A DNA stretch of 56,587 nucleotides from NCBI GenBank assembly GCA_030748485.1, contig JASMLW010000269.1, positions 1-56,587 on the forward strand. Direction: 5' to 3'. This document shows positions 11,361 through 20,976 of the stretch, one piece after another; within the stretch, counting starts at the first letter, position 1, and each line of letters starts with the position of its first letter. The translations under genes and the position numbers were made by a program. The stretch comes from Pirellulaceae bacterium (GTDB lineage Bacteria > Planctomycetota > Planctomycetia > Pirellulales > Pirellulaceae). Under the pieces are notes generated by a model that was not told where the DNA came from, searched no databases, and worked only from the letters and a program-made list of their open reading frames with translations.

Positions 11361-14300
11361 ATGAAGTCCGCCAACCGTCTTGTGTCGTTGAGGATTTGGA
11401 ACTTTCCTGGTCGGATTCCAGCGACCAACGGGAGCGGGCAAACGACGACCGAGCGGCAGCTCGCTTTGCGTGTGGCGCCGCCACTTGCCGTTGCCGGGGC
11501 GTTCGCCGCTATCTTCCTGGGCGCGTTGGCCGCGCGGGCCTCGGACTTTTCCGATGCAGCGCTCCAAAAAATTGATGCGCAGCGCGGAGTGATTGGCGTC
11601 GTCAATCTGCCCGGCAAGACAGCTGACTCCGTCATCGACTTGGCGACCGCTCGCGAGCTGACGATTTACTTTCAAACCGACGACGCCTCACATGCCCGCG
11701 CGGTTCGCGACGCCGCGGAGGCCAAGGGGCTGTTGGGATCGCGCGTCTTCGTTGAATTGTCGCCGCTGGAAACCCTGTCGCTAGGAGAAAACGTAGCTGA
11801 CGCCATCTTTGTTGCGGCGACCGCGACGATGAAAGTGCCCAAGGCCGAATTGCTGAAGTCACTGCGACCGCGGGGCGTCGCCTACGTCGGACCACAGCAG
11901 ATCACCAAGCCTGTTCCCGACGGTGTGGAAGACTGGTCGCATCCCTATCACGGGCCCGACAACAATCCCAACTCGAACGATCAGTTGGTGCGTGGCGACT
12001 TCCGTACGCAATTTGTCGGTTACCCGAAGTTCAGTCCCATGCCGTCACAGACCGTGGCCGCCGGCGGGCGTCTCTACAAGGCCCATGGCCATATCGCGCA
12101 CAAGGCTAACCAGAACGCGATGTTGAACACCTTGCTCTGCGTCAACGCGTACAACGGCGCTGTCTTGTGGCGGCGGAAACTGCCGGAAGGGTTCATGATC
12201 CACCGCAACACGATGATCGCCACCGACGACGCGCTCTACATGGGCGACCACGAGTCGTGCAAAGTGTTCGACGGCGTCACGGGCGAGATCCGCCAGGAAA
12301 TCCGCGTGACGGAAAAGATCGGCGACGGTTTCGTTTGGAAATGGATGGCCATGAAGGACGACATCCTCTACGCACTGGTCGGCAACCTGGAGATTCGCGT
12401 CGACACTCAAACGTCCACGCGCCGTGGGCTAGGACACTGGCCGTGGGGAATGTGGAAAGGACACGACTACAAAGATCCGCGGACGGCGTTCGGTTACGGT
12501 CGCACGATCGTCGCCATCGACCGGCGGACTGGAAAGCAACTGTGGCACTATCGCGACGAAGAATTCCTCGACGCTCGCGCGGTCTGCATGGATGACAAAC
12601 ACATCTATTGCTACTGCCCCGAGAAATTCTTGTTGTGCATCGACCGCAAGACGGGAAAGCCCGTCTACAAATCGACAGACGCGAAACTGCTTGCTGAGAT
12701 CGGACCGAACGCCAAAGCGCAGCATTACATCACCGGCTACGCGACCACCGTTTACATAAAGTGCGTGAAGGATCAGCTCTTCTTCTCCGGTCCGCAGCGG
12801 AAGAAACTGGTGTCGGCGTCCGCCAAGGACGGCAGTCTGCTGTGGAGCTACCCGGTGGGCAACTTGCAGATCGTGCTGAGGAAAGACGCCGTCTACGCGG
12901 CCGGTCCTCAGAACACCAAAGGTGTGAAGCTCAACTACGACACGGGTGAAGTTCTCACCACCTTCCCGGCTCGTCGCGCTTGCACGCGGGCCACCGGTTG
13001 TGTGGACAGTATCTTTTTCCGAGCGTCGGGAGGCACCGTGCGCGTGCTCACCGAAACCAACGCCGCCCAACACATCGCCCCGATGAGACCGCCGTGCCAG
13101 GACGGAGTCATCGTTTCCAACGGCCACTTGTATTGGGGCCCCTGGATGTGCGGTTGCCAATTGTCTCTGTACGGCAACATCGGTCTGGCGCCCGCTCCTT
13201 CGCTGAGCGCTACAGAAGATGTCTACGCCAAGTCGCTGGTCGTGCATAGCGAAGACCCGGTCAAGAAGCTCGCGCAACGCGCCGGCGATTGGCCCGCCTA
13301 CCGTGGCGACAACGCGCGAAGCGACGCGACGACGGTAGCGCTACCGGGTGAAGTCGAGTTGCAATGGACGGCGAAAGTTGCCGCGGGTCAGCTGCCGACA
13401 GCCCCCGTCGCCGCCGGCAAGATGGTCTTCATCGCCGACCGCTCGGGAGCGATTCGAGCGCTTGACGCCAGCGGAAAAGAAGTCTGGAGACAGTACGCGG
13501 CGGGCCCGGTCTACTATCCGCCCACAATCGCCAACGACCGTGTCTTCGTCGGAGCCGCCGACGGGCGAGTCTACGCGTTCGAGGCTGTCAGCGGTCGCCC
13601 GCTGTGGACCTTCCGCGTCGCTCCCGCCGACCGTTGGATCCCCGTCTTCGACCGGTTGATCTCGGCTTGGCCCGTGGCCGGCGGTGTCGTCGTAAAAGAT
13701 GGCGTCGTCTTCGCGGCCGCCGGCATCACCCACTACGATGGTACGTACGTCGTTTCTCTGGACGCGGCGTCCGGAAAGTTGTTGGAACGGAACACGACGT
13801 CGGGTTCTTTGGCTCAAGAGGTTAACGACGGCGTCAGCATGCAAGGCGTCGTCAAAATCGTCGACAACGAATTGCGATTCCTCGGCGGCGGCGTCTACGA
13901 GACCGCGCGGTACGACCTCAAGTCCCTCCGTTGCCTCAACGAACCGAAACCGCAGGTCAAATCACAGTACCGAACGGCCTTCTATCCGTACTACCCGGCG
14001 TACGGCAAATACGTCTCGCTCGAATACACTTGCGGCGATGGCAATCGACTCTGTCACGACGCCAGCTACGAGGGCAGTTTCTTTGGCAACCTGGGCCTGC
14101 ACGAACCGTTGCCCGCCGACGCCACGAAGGAAGTCCGCGACGAAGCTCGCGAGTTTCTGCGACGGCGCGGTCGCACAAAGGCGACCAAGCCGAAGTACGT
14201 TTGGCAGGACACGGCCGACTTGCGTTTCACCAGCTTTGTCGTGACGCCCGATCACTTGCTGGCCACTGGGCATCCCGACAAGACGCCGAAGAAATCTTTC

Positions 14301-14450
14301 CTGGCGCTGATGAGTGTCAAGGATGGTAAGCAACTGTGGAGCCACGATCTGCCAGCCGACGCCGTCAAAGGCGGAGCCGCTGTCGACGCCGATGGTCGGA
14401 TCTACATCTCGCTCGAGAACGGCGAGCTGCGGTGCTACGCGGCCAAGTGA
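11361..14450 (+). CDS. Exported PQQ-like beta-propeller protein with methyltransferase-like domain
   Basis: This 1029-residue protein starts at an ATG with GGAG seven bases upstream (11350-11353). Residues 1-10 precede about 30 residues encoded by dispersed-repeat copy 2. A hydrophobic stretch follows (41-57) with probable signal cleavage after 'ARA' (58-60). Residues about 74-185 resemble a degenerate class I methyltransferase fold without the glycine motif. Residues about 190-620 form a PQQ-type propeller ('CVNAYNGAVLWRRKLP') with conserved cysteines 541, 547, 597 and 599. From about 640 a second propeller begins with 'DWPAYRGDNARSD'. Its paralogue at 34490-38971 holds the same modules in permuted order. 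Ligand and function are unknown; an extracytoplasmic location is expected. Confidence 0.9.
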   Translation: MKSANRLVSLRIWNFPGRIPATNGSGQTTTERQLALRVAPPLAVAGAFAAIFLGALAARASDFSDAALQKIDAQRGVIGVVNLPGKTADSVIDLATARELTIYFQTDDASHARAVRDAAEAKGLLGSRVFVELSPLETLSLGENVADAIFVAATATMKVPKAELLKSLRPRGVAYVGPQQITKPVPDGVEDWSHPYHGPDNNPNSNDQLVRGDFRTQFVGYPKFSPMPSQTVAAGGRLYKAHGHIAHKANQNAMLNTLLCVNAYNGAVLWRRKLPEGFMIHRNTMIATDDALYMGDHESCKVFDGVTGEIRQEIRVTEKIGDGFVWKWMAMKDDILYALVGNLEIRVDTQTSTRRGLGHWPWGMWKGHDYKDPRTAFGYGRTIVAIDRRTGKQLWHYRDEEFLDARAVCMDDKHIYCYCPEKFLLCIDRKTGKPVYKSTDAKLLAEIGPNAKAQHYITGYATTVYIKCVKDQLFFSGPQRKKLVSASAKDGSLLWSYPVGNLQIVLRKDAVYAAGPQNTKGVKLNYDTGEVLTTFPARRACTRATGCVDSIFFRASGGTVRVLTETNAAQHIAPMRPPCQDGVIVSNGHLYWGPWMCGCQLSLYGNIGLAPAPSLSATEDVYAKSLVVHSEDPVKKLAQRAGDWPAYRGDNARSDATTVALPGEVELQWTAKVAAGQLPTAPVAAGKMVFIADRSGAIRALDASGKEVWRQYAAGPVYYPPTIANDRVFVGAADGRVYAFEAVSGRPLWTFRVAPADRWIPVFDRLISAWPVAGGVVVKDGVVFAAAGITHYDGTYVVSLDAASGKLLERNTTSGSLAQEVNDGVSMQGVVKIVDNELRFLGGGVYETARYDLKSLRCLNEPKPQVKSQYRTAFYPYYPAYGKYVSLEYTCGDGNRLCHDASYEGSFFGNLGLHEPLPADATKEVRDEAREFLRRRGRTKATKPKYVWQDTADLRFTSFVVTPDHLLATGHPDKTPKKSFLALMSVKDGKQLWSHDLPADAVKGGAAVDADGRIYISLENGELRCYAAK
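11381..11487 (+). repeat. Dispersed 'PATNGSG' repeat, copy 2, inside a coding sequence
   Basis: This copy lies wholly within the 5' end of the PQQ-propeller gene and is read in frame, giving RIPATNGSGQTTTERQLALR between the first ten codons and the hydrophobic signal core. Its terminal palindrome reads GTGGCGCCGCCAC, so the symmetrical A/T positions of copy 1 are G/C here. Confidence 0.88.
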
Positions 14451-14459
14451 GCCTCAGCA

Positions 14460-16748
14460 TCACTCAACCAACTTCAAGGTGAGCTTCGGACGCTCCGTCA
14501 TCGTTAGAGCGGCGTGGCTGTAGTACGGATAGACGCTCCACTCGACACAGGTGATCAGGTCGGGCTTGCCGTCGCCGTCGAAGTCGCCGGGCCACGGATG
14601 CGGACCGTGGTTGGTGATCTTGATCGGTTCGCCGAAACATCGCATCGTCCGCGGTTCGGCGAACACAGGTTTCGTTTTGTCGCCCACGTTGCGAAGCAGG
14701 TAGATGCTGCCGCCGTCGAGCGTTCCGTGGTGCGACCCGGCCACCGCATAGATGAGATCGTGCAGACCGTCTTGGTCCCAGTCGATCGCGCGAAACGACT
14801 CGCCCCAATGTTTGCCCCGCTGCACAATGCGATCGTCGATCGGGCGACCGTCGCGCAATTGGAGAGTTGTTTCGCGACGTAGTTTGAGTTGGTTCTCTCC
14901 GTTGCGGTGTTGGACGAATAGTGTCGCCTGGCGTTTGAGTCCGTCGAGAGTGATGAGGTCCATGAGCCGGTCGCCGTTGAAGTCGGCGAAGGCGACACCC
15001 GTTCGCCAGAAGAACGGCCGTTCGGCCTCCAGCGGATAGACTCCGTTGTTCGACTTCGCATCGTTGGCTCGACGCTGAGATTGCGACCGCAACTCGGGCG
15101 AGTCGGGGTAGTTGTCGCAGAGAATCTGTTGGCGTGCCCCGAAGCGAGGTTCGGTTGGCGAGCCAACATTGCGATACCAATAGATGCGGTTGGTCTCGTT
15201 GGGTAGCATCAGGTCTCTCAAACCGTCGCCGTCCCAGTCGACAAAATCGGGATACGAATACCCCATGTTGTGCCAGTTGCCGGGCGGGCCGAGCAACTCG
15301 TTTCTCACCAACCGTATCGGCTCGCCGCCGGCCCGGATCTTCTTCGGCGCGGCGAAGACCGGTCGAGTTCTCGTTCCCTCGTTGAAGACGATTCGCGGCC
15401 AGCCGTAGCCGTCGCCGATCAGCAGGTCGAGATCGCCGTCAGCATCCCAATCGCACAGGCAGGGCCACGCCTGATCGCTGAGCGAGAGGACGGCGGAGCG
15501 CGATTCGGCTCGCCCCACTCTCTTGAATCGTGGCGGATTCGTTTCGGTTCGTCGGTAGATGTGAATCTCTTGAAACGCGGTTTGCACGAGCAGGCGATTG
15601 TCGCTCGCCGCCGCGACCATCGTGCAGTGATCGACGTCCAGTCCGGCGATCGACTGTGGCTCGGCGAATTGAAGTGGATCGCCTCCCGTGTTGCGACGCC
15701 AAACCAACCGCGTTCCCAGCGAGACGTCCTTCTTGTCGAGGCAGATTGAATCGAGCAGCTTGTCGCCGTCCAGATCGGCGAAGCAGGCTCCCTCACCGGC
15801 TCGCAACCGAACGGCCGCCGCCGCTTGGAACGGCCAACCGGGTCCGGTGTTCTGAATGTATCGATCGGCGACGACCAGATCCAACCGGCCATCGCTGTTG
15901 AGATCGACGACTCGGCATGGATGGTAGCCGCTCACCGGTGTCGATCCGGCTGGCGAGAAAACGCGAGCTCCGCCCGGTTGCCGCTCTTCCGTTCCCAGAT
16001 AGAACTCGGCCCGCTTGGTCCCGTTGCGGATGTAGACGAAGTCGAGTCGGTTGTCGCCGTTGAAGTCGCCGCCGGCAGCCACGTTGTAGTGGTGCGAGAA
16101 ACCGCCCACCGCGCCGCTCTCGCTCCGAAAACGGACGCGCTGTAAGTCGCCGAACTGGTACGGCCGATCCGCAGTCGTCGATGGATAGACAATGACCCCG
16201 CCCGTCGGCGAGCCGGGACGGTAGTAATAGTTCCACGTGCCGAACAAGTCCTCTTCGCCATTGCCCGTTACGTCGTACAAGCCCATCGACTGAAACAACG
16301 TGATCGGACCCGGAAGCGGCGCGTTGTAACGCAGCAGATCACCCACGCCGATCGCTGGAGTGAATGTTTGTGGACGCGGCGGCGGGCGCTGTTGGGCCGT
16401 GCGAAAGCGAATCTCAAACCGCCGATGAGCCGGGTTGGCGACGACGAACTCAATTCGCCCTCTGTCTCCGTAGGCGAAATCCTCTGTCCGCGAATGCGGC
16501 GTGACCTTGCCGTCGGCGAGGTTGATGACTTCGATGGAGTTGGGGTCGAGGACGCCGCTACGCTTGGATTGCCGAATGAAGTCAGCGAAGTCGATCAGCG
16601 GATCGAGCGGCGTGTTGGTGGACGTCAGCCGCGAGGTGATCTGCAGGTGGATTCTCAGCGCCCCGCCGTCCTCGGCCTGCAGCGGCGGCCGCGCGCAAAG
16701 CAACAATGCGGCGAACACCCACATCGTGCGGGATCGACTAGAGCGCAT
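14460..16748 (-). CDS. Exported FG-GAP/VCBS repeat protein
   Basis: The protein has 762 residues if started at the ATG at 16748. A second candidate, the ATG at 16724 ('MWVFAALLLCARPPLQAEDG'), leaves a minimal signal peptide and may be the native start, because 16748 lies inside the inserted element at 16738-16873. The frame stays open up to 16919, but that part is translated element. The body has at least eight calcium-loop-like DxDGDxxxDL motifs ('DFNGDNRLDF', 'DLNSDGRLDL', 'DWDADGDLDL', 'DFDGDGKPDL'), which mark integrin-alpha-like FG-GAP propeller blades. Such proteins are secreted or surface-bound. It converges on the PQQ gene with 9 bp between the stops. Confidence 0.88.
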   Translation of the reverse strand: MRSSRSRTMWVFAALLLCARPPLQAEDGGALRIHLQITSRLTSTNTPLDPLIDFADFIRQSKRSGVLDPNSIEVINLADGKVTPHSRTEDFAYGDRGRIEFVVANPAHRRFEIRFRTAQQRPPPRPQTFTPAIGVGDLLRYNAPLPGPITLFQSMGLYDVTGNGEEDLFGTWNYYYRPGSPTGGVIVYPSTTADRPYQFGDLQRVRFRSESGAVGGFSHHYNVAAGGDFNGDNRLDFVYIRNGTKRAEFYLGTEERQPGGARVFSPAGSTPVSGYHPCRVVDLNSDGRLDLVVADRYIQNTGPGWPFQAAAAVRLRAGEGACFADLDGDKLLDSICLDKKDVSLGTRLVWRRNTGGDPLQFAEPQSIAGLDVDHCTMVAAASDNRLLVQTAFQEIHIYRRTETNPPRFKRVGRAESRSAVLSLSDQAWPCLCDWDADGDLDLLIGDGYGWPRIVFNEGTRTRPVFAAPKKIRAGGEPIRLVRNELLGPPGNWHNMGYSYPDFVDWDGDGLRDLMLPNETNRIYWYRNVGSPTEPRFGARQQILCDNYPDSPELRSQSQRRANDAKSNNGVYPLEAERPFFWRTGVAFADFNGDRLMDLITLDGLKRQATLFVQHRNGENQLKLRRETTLQLRDGRPIDDRIVQRGKHWGESFRAIDWDQDGLHDLIYAVAGSHHGTLDGGSIYLLRNVGDKTKPVFAEPRTMRCFGEPIKITNHGPHPWPGDFDGDGKPDLITCVEWSVYPYYSHAALTMTERPKLTLKLVE

Positions 16749-16873
16749 TTCAAAACCGATGTCTTGCCGTACGATGGCCTTCCAAGGCCGTCGTTTTCCG
16801 AGGATTTCCAAATTCGACGGCCTTGGAAGGCGCCTTGGAAGGCCATCGTACAAGGTTTTGAAACAGCCTCTAG
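16738..16873. mobile_element. MITE-like inverted-repeat element
   Basis: The ends are CTAGAG (16738) and CTCTAG (16873), followed inward by TTTCAAAACC / GGTTTTGAAA. Inner arms of 25 bp pair 16769-16793 with 16815-16851. The right inner arm carries an extra 12-bp tandem copy of GCCTTGGAAGGC. No transposase is encoded, so any movement would need an enzyme in trans. The element overlaps the upstream candidate start codon of the FG-GAP gene. Confidence 0.75.
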
Positions 16874-17039
16874 ACATTTGCCCGCGCCTCACCTGAACCG
16901 ATCTGAAGTGACGATTCATTGTAGTCCCAACAGATCGAGACGGGACTGGACGTCGACGCGGTTGATGAGTTCACCACGGTGAAAATGGATCCGAGATTCT
17001 GTCTTTCCGGTGACCAACAACCGGCCGCGTTCTTGACGG

Positions 17040-17912
17040 CTAGGGTCGAAACTGAAACGAATAGATATCCGCATCCTTGAGCGCGAACCGCAAGCGGACT
17101 GGTTTTCCCGCCAGTCGGCTCACGTCGCCGCCCGTCTTGAACTCGACGACTCGCTCGATATGGTCGCCGAAAATCTCGGGGCAGTCGGCCAGCGCGAAGG
17201 ACTCCAACGGCTTGCCGTCGGAGCTTTGCAGTTCGACGCGGACACTGCCGGCGGCGGAGGTCGCATAGTTGATGGCCAGCTTGGAGCCGGCGAACGTCAG
17301 CGGCTTGGTCGTCACTTCTCCTCCGCTCAACGGAGCGTTCACCGAGACGAAGCCATCGATGCGAAGAGAGTATCGACGGAAGCGGTCGGCCTTGCCGCCC
17401 TGGGTCCAACCGCCGCCGTCGGACACGTAAAGTGAGAGCTCGTCGGGACAGCCGGGCGGGCCCTTGGTCGCGACAAGGCCATAGGTGGGAAACGTGGCTC
17501 CGTAGATCCAACGCTCACGTCGGGCGCCGGGACGAATAAAGGCCTCTCCCCAACGCCGGAAATGAACCCCGTCGCGGCTCGACATGAAAAGCGTCTCCGA
17601 AATGGAGGCGAACTTGTACGCCGGGTGCTGCAGCAGCGGCAAGTTCTTGGCGATCTCGCGCCCCGCCATAAAGCGACCCGGAAACCCGATCAGCAAATGA
17701 GGCGCTCGCTCGTACGGGCGAATCTGGTTCAGATAGATCTGTTCGCGCGGCGCTCCCGGGTATTGGATCCATTTGGGTTCGGTCCAGCGGAGAAAGTCGG
17801 TCGACGTGCTGGTCATCACGTCGCGAGCCGGCCCGTTTTCGTCGAGACCCAGTTGAGGACCGTCGAGCCCAATCTCGTCGCGCGGTCCCCGCATCTCCCG
17901 AAAGATTGGCAT
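17040..17912 (-). pseudogene. C-terminal fragment of a planctomycete exported protein (glycosyl-hydrolase-like fold)
   Basis: About 290 codons remain from an ATG at 17912. The sequence contains 'SADFLRW'-like and 'EPKWIQYPGAPREQIYLNQI' segments, then 'SRDGVHFRRWGEAFIRPG' and 'LSLYVSDGG'. It ends with the beta-sandwich-like 'INYATSAAGSVRVELQ' and 'VRLRFALKDADIYSFQF'. In the family as remembered, this corresponds to the C-terminal half of a longer protein with a five-bladed-propeller fold and a signal peptide. Here no signal peptide or N-terminal half exists. Upstream lie an inverted repeat (17921-17977) and dispersed-repeat copy 3, through which the frame stays open to 18449. The fragment is probably non-functional, although the remaining frame is intact. 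Confidence 0.72.
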
Positions 17913-17920
17913 GGAACTCT

Positions 17921-17977
17921 GTGCCTTCGTGGCTTCGTGTGAGAAAAAAGGAATCTCACACGGAGGCACAAGGGCAC
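17921..17977. repeat. Imperfect inverted repeat (24-bp arms)
   Basis: Arms 17921-17944 and 17954-17977 match at 20 of 24 positions around a 9-base loop. The arms contain TCTCACACGGAGGCACAAGG-type sequence. It sits right upstream of the truncated gene, between it and repeat copy 3, and may mark the deletion junction. Confidence 0.75.
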
Positions 17978-18000
17978 GAAGACGTTCTGTCGCATTGCAC

Positions 18001-18118
18001 TGCCACTTGTGGCGTTGAGGATGCGGGGCTTCCCTGGTTGGATTCCAGCGACCAACGGGAGCGGACGAATGACTACCGAGCGGTAGCTCGCTCTGTGAGT
18101 GGCACTGCCACTTGTGGC
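18001..18118 (+). repeat. Dispersed 'PATNGSG' repeat, copy 3
   Basis: This full copy is bounded on both sides by CCACTTGTGGC. It has the stem CGAGC-GGTA-GCTCG (loop variant) and the palindrome AGTGGCACTGCCACT. It lies between the truncated gene and the His/Gly-rich protein gene. Confidence 0.9.
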
Positions 18119-18183
18119 AAGAAAGAACAGCACGCCGTCGAGCGGCGTTAGAGCCGGGCCGACGGCGCGCTGGTTGTTTTTCA

Positions 18184-18573
18184 CTACCGGTGATAGTACC
18201 TGCGATGCCCGCCGCGGTGGTAGTCCCAGTGACCCGTGCGGTGCAGGTCGTAGTGACCGGGCACAAAGTCAAAGTGATTACCGTGCCGTTGGAAACTCGG
18301 CGGGTGGTAGTCCAAGTGGGTCGTGTCGTGCCAGTCATAGTGCCCGCCGCCATGCCCGGCGTGCCCGCCGCCATGCCCGGCGTGCCCGCCGTGCACGCGA
18401 TGATGACGGTAGACGGGTGCGGCGCGGTGCACGCGGTGATGGCCGCCAATGGCGATGTGCAGCCCGCCGCGGCTGAAATGAAAGCCGAACGGATCCGCGG
18501 CGTTGGCCTCGGTCGCCAGTCCGGCTAGTCCCAAACCAATGACTGCTGCGAACGCGATAGTCAGTTTCTTCAT
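18184..18573 (-). CDS. Small exported His/Gly-rich protein
   Basis: This 129-residue protein has a clear Sec signal peptide ('KKLTIAFAAVIGLGLAGLA', cleavage after 'ANA' near residue 25) and GGGAG upstream of the ATG. The mature part is dominated by His, Gly, Tyr and Arg, with the repeat HAGHGGG in tandem and many HxxH spacings. Such composition suggests divalent metal binding or cell-wall association, which is inference only. The repeat is encoded by a 21-bp DNA tandem near 18341-18390. No known domain was recognised. Similar short His-rich exported proteins are common in planctomycetes. Confidence 0.85.
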   Translation of the reverse strand: MKKLTIAFAAVIGLGLAGLATEANAADPFGFHFSRGGLHIAIGGHHRVHRAAPVYRHHRVHGGHAGHGGGHAGHGGGHYDWHDTTHLDYHPPSFQRHGNHFDFVPGHYDLHRTGHWDYHRGGHRRYYHR

Positions 18574-18756
18574 GGCTCTTGCTCCCTGGATTAGCGATCA
18601 GCTTCTGGGTCCGTTGTGATCTCGTCGACAAGTCTTTTGCCGCAACCGGATCGGAAAGACGCAAAGAGCGTGCCAGAGGGAGAAATCGGCCAGTTTTCAG
18701 GGTTTGGCGCGTTTGTCAAACAGGACGCGACTGGGGAGTCGTGGCTTAAATGAGAC

Positions 18757-18783
18757 GAAGTGCAGTCAATTTGACTGCACTTC
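18757..18783 (-). terminator. Palindrome, probable terminator of the DUF3365 operon
   Basis: GAAGTGCAGTCAA (18757-18769) and TTGACTGCACTTC (18771-18783) form a perfect 13-bp inverted repeat around one base. It lies 41 bp beyond the stop codon of the minus-strand DUF3365 gene. Read on the minus strand it is followed by GTCTCATTTAAG, a weak T-tract, so termination is likely but not certain. Confidence 0.55.
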
Positions 18784-18824
18784 GGGCGAGTTTGCGTGGA
18801 ACGTGGATCTCAGTTCGCCGGAAC

Positions 18825-19424
18825 TCAATCCTGCTTGACGGGCATGCTGATAACCAGCCCGGCGACTCGCCGACGTTTGCGGTTTTGGGACAGGCTCGAT
18901 TCGTGGCAGCGGAGACAGCCGGCGACGAGCGTGATGGCCCCCGCGCGGTGGTAGACACCATCTTCGACCAATTCAAATTGGTCGGCTCCGGCGGCGAGCG
19001 CTTTAGCGGCTTTCTTTTCGATGTCGCTCTTGGGCTCGTGGTCGACATTCATGGCGTCCGTATTCACGGAGATCCAGCGAGTCTTACTCTTGTGGTCTTG
19101 GTCGACCCAAAAGAAGACGCCTTCCAGGACGCGCGCTGGAATGGTCTGTCGCTTGCCTTCCTCGAAGTAAGCGCGATGGACGGCGATCAGCGTCGACTCG
19201 TATGTCGTGTGCAGCAGTTTGGCTCGCGCTCGCGCCTCGGCGACGCTCGGTGTTCTCACTGCCGTTTTCTTTTTTGTCGCTGAGTCGTCACGTTTGCTGG
19301 GCGGTTCCTTTTTCGCTGGGGGTTGCCCCATCAGTTCGGGGCCGACCAGCAGGCAGCTCACAGCGATGGCGATACACAATCCAATCGATGTTCTGGCGTT
19401 CACGATGAGACTCCTCCGAGTCAT
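18825..19424 (-). CDS. Exported DUF3365 (Tll0287-like) heme protein
   Basis: The protein has 199 residues from the ATG at 19424, which lies 2 bp after the stop codon of the DUF1501 gene; longer readings upstream would overlap that gene. It has an N-terminal signal or anchor (about 12-34) and a Lys/Pro-rich linker. An alpha/beta sensor-like domain follows, with 'FFWVDQDHKSKTRWISVNTDAMN'-type sequence, and a single c-type heme motif CLRCH (170-174) near the C terminus. DUF3365 proteins resemble PAS-like periplasmic heme sensors. As third gene of a cytochrome-DUF1501 operon it may exchange electrons with, or sense the redox state of, that system. The role is inferred. Confidence 0.85.
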   Translation of the reverse strand: MTRRSLIVNARTSIGLCIAIAVSCLLVGPELMGQPPAKKEPPSKRDDSATKKKTAVRTPSVAEARARAKLLHTTYESTLIAVHRAYFEEGKRQTIPARVLEGVFFWVDQDHKSKTRWISVNTDAMNVDHEPKSDIEKKAAKALAAGADQFELVEDGVYHRAGAITLVAGCLRCHESSLSQNRKRRRVAGLVISMPVKQD

Positions 19425-19426
19425 TC

Positions 19427-20893
<1,467 letters not shown>

Positions 20894-20976
20894 GCCGAGG
20901 CCTTTCGTTGCTCAACGCGCGACGAGCGATTGGCGAGCGTCTGGCAACGACGGTTCGCCGAGCGATCGCCGGGCGG

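Noticed and set aside
16916..17074. A 52-codon minus-strand frame ending 'RVDVQSRLDLLGLQ'
   Set aside because: The composition looks protein-like, but it overlaps the end of the truncated gene, has no ribosome-binding site and matches no family I know.
17913..18449. N-terminal extension of the truncated gene to 18449
   Set aside because: The extra codons translate the inverted repeat, the dispersed repeat and part of the His-rich gene region; no signal peptide or domain is present.
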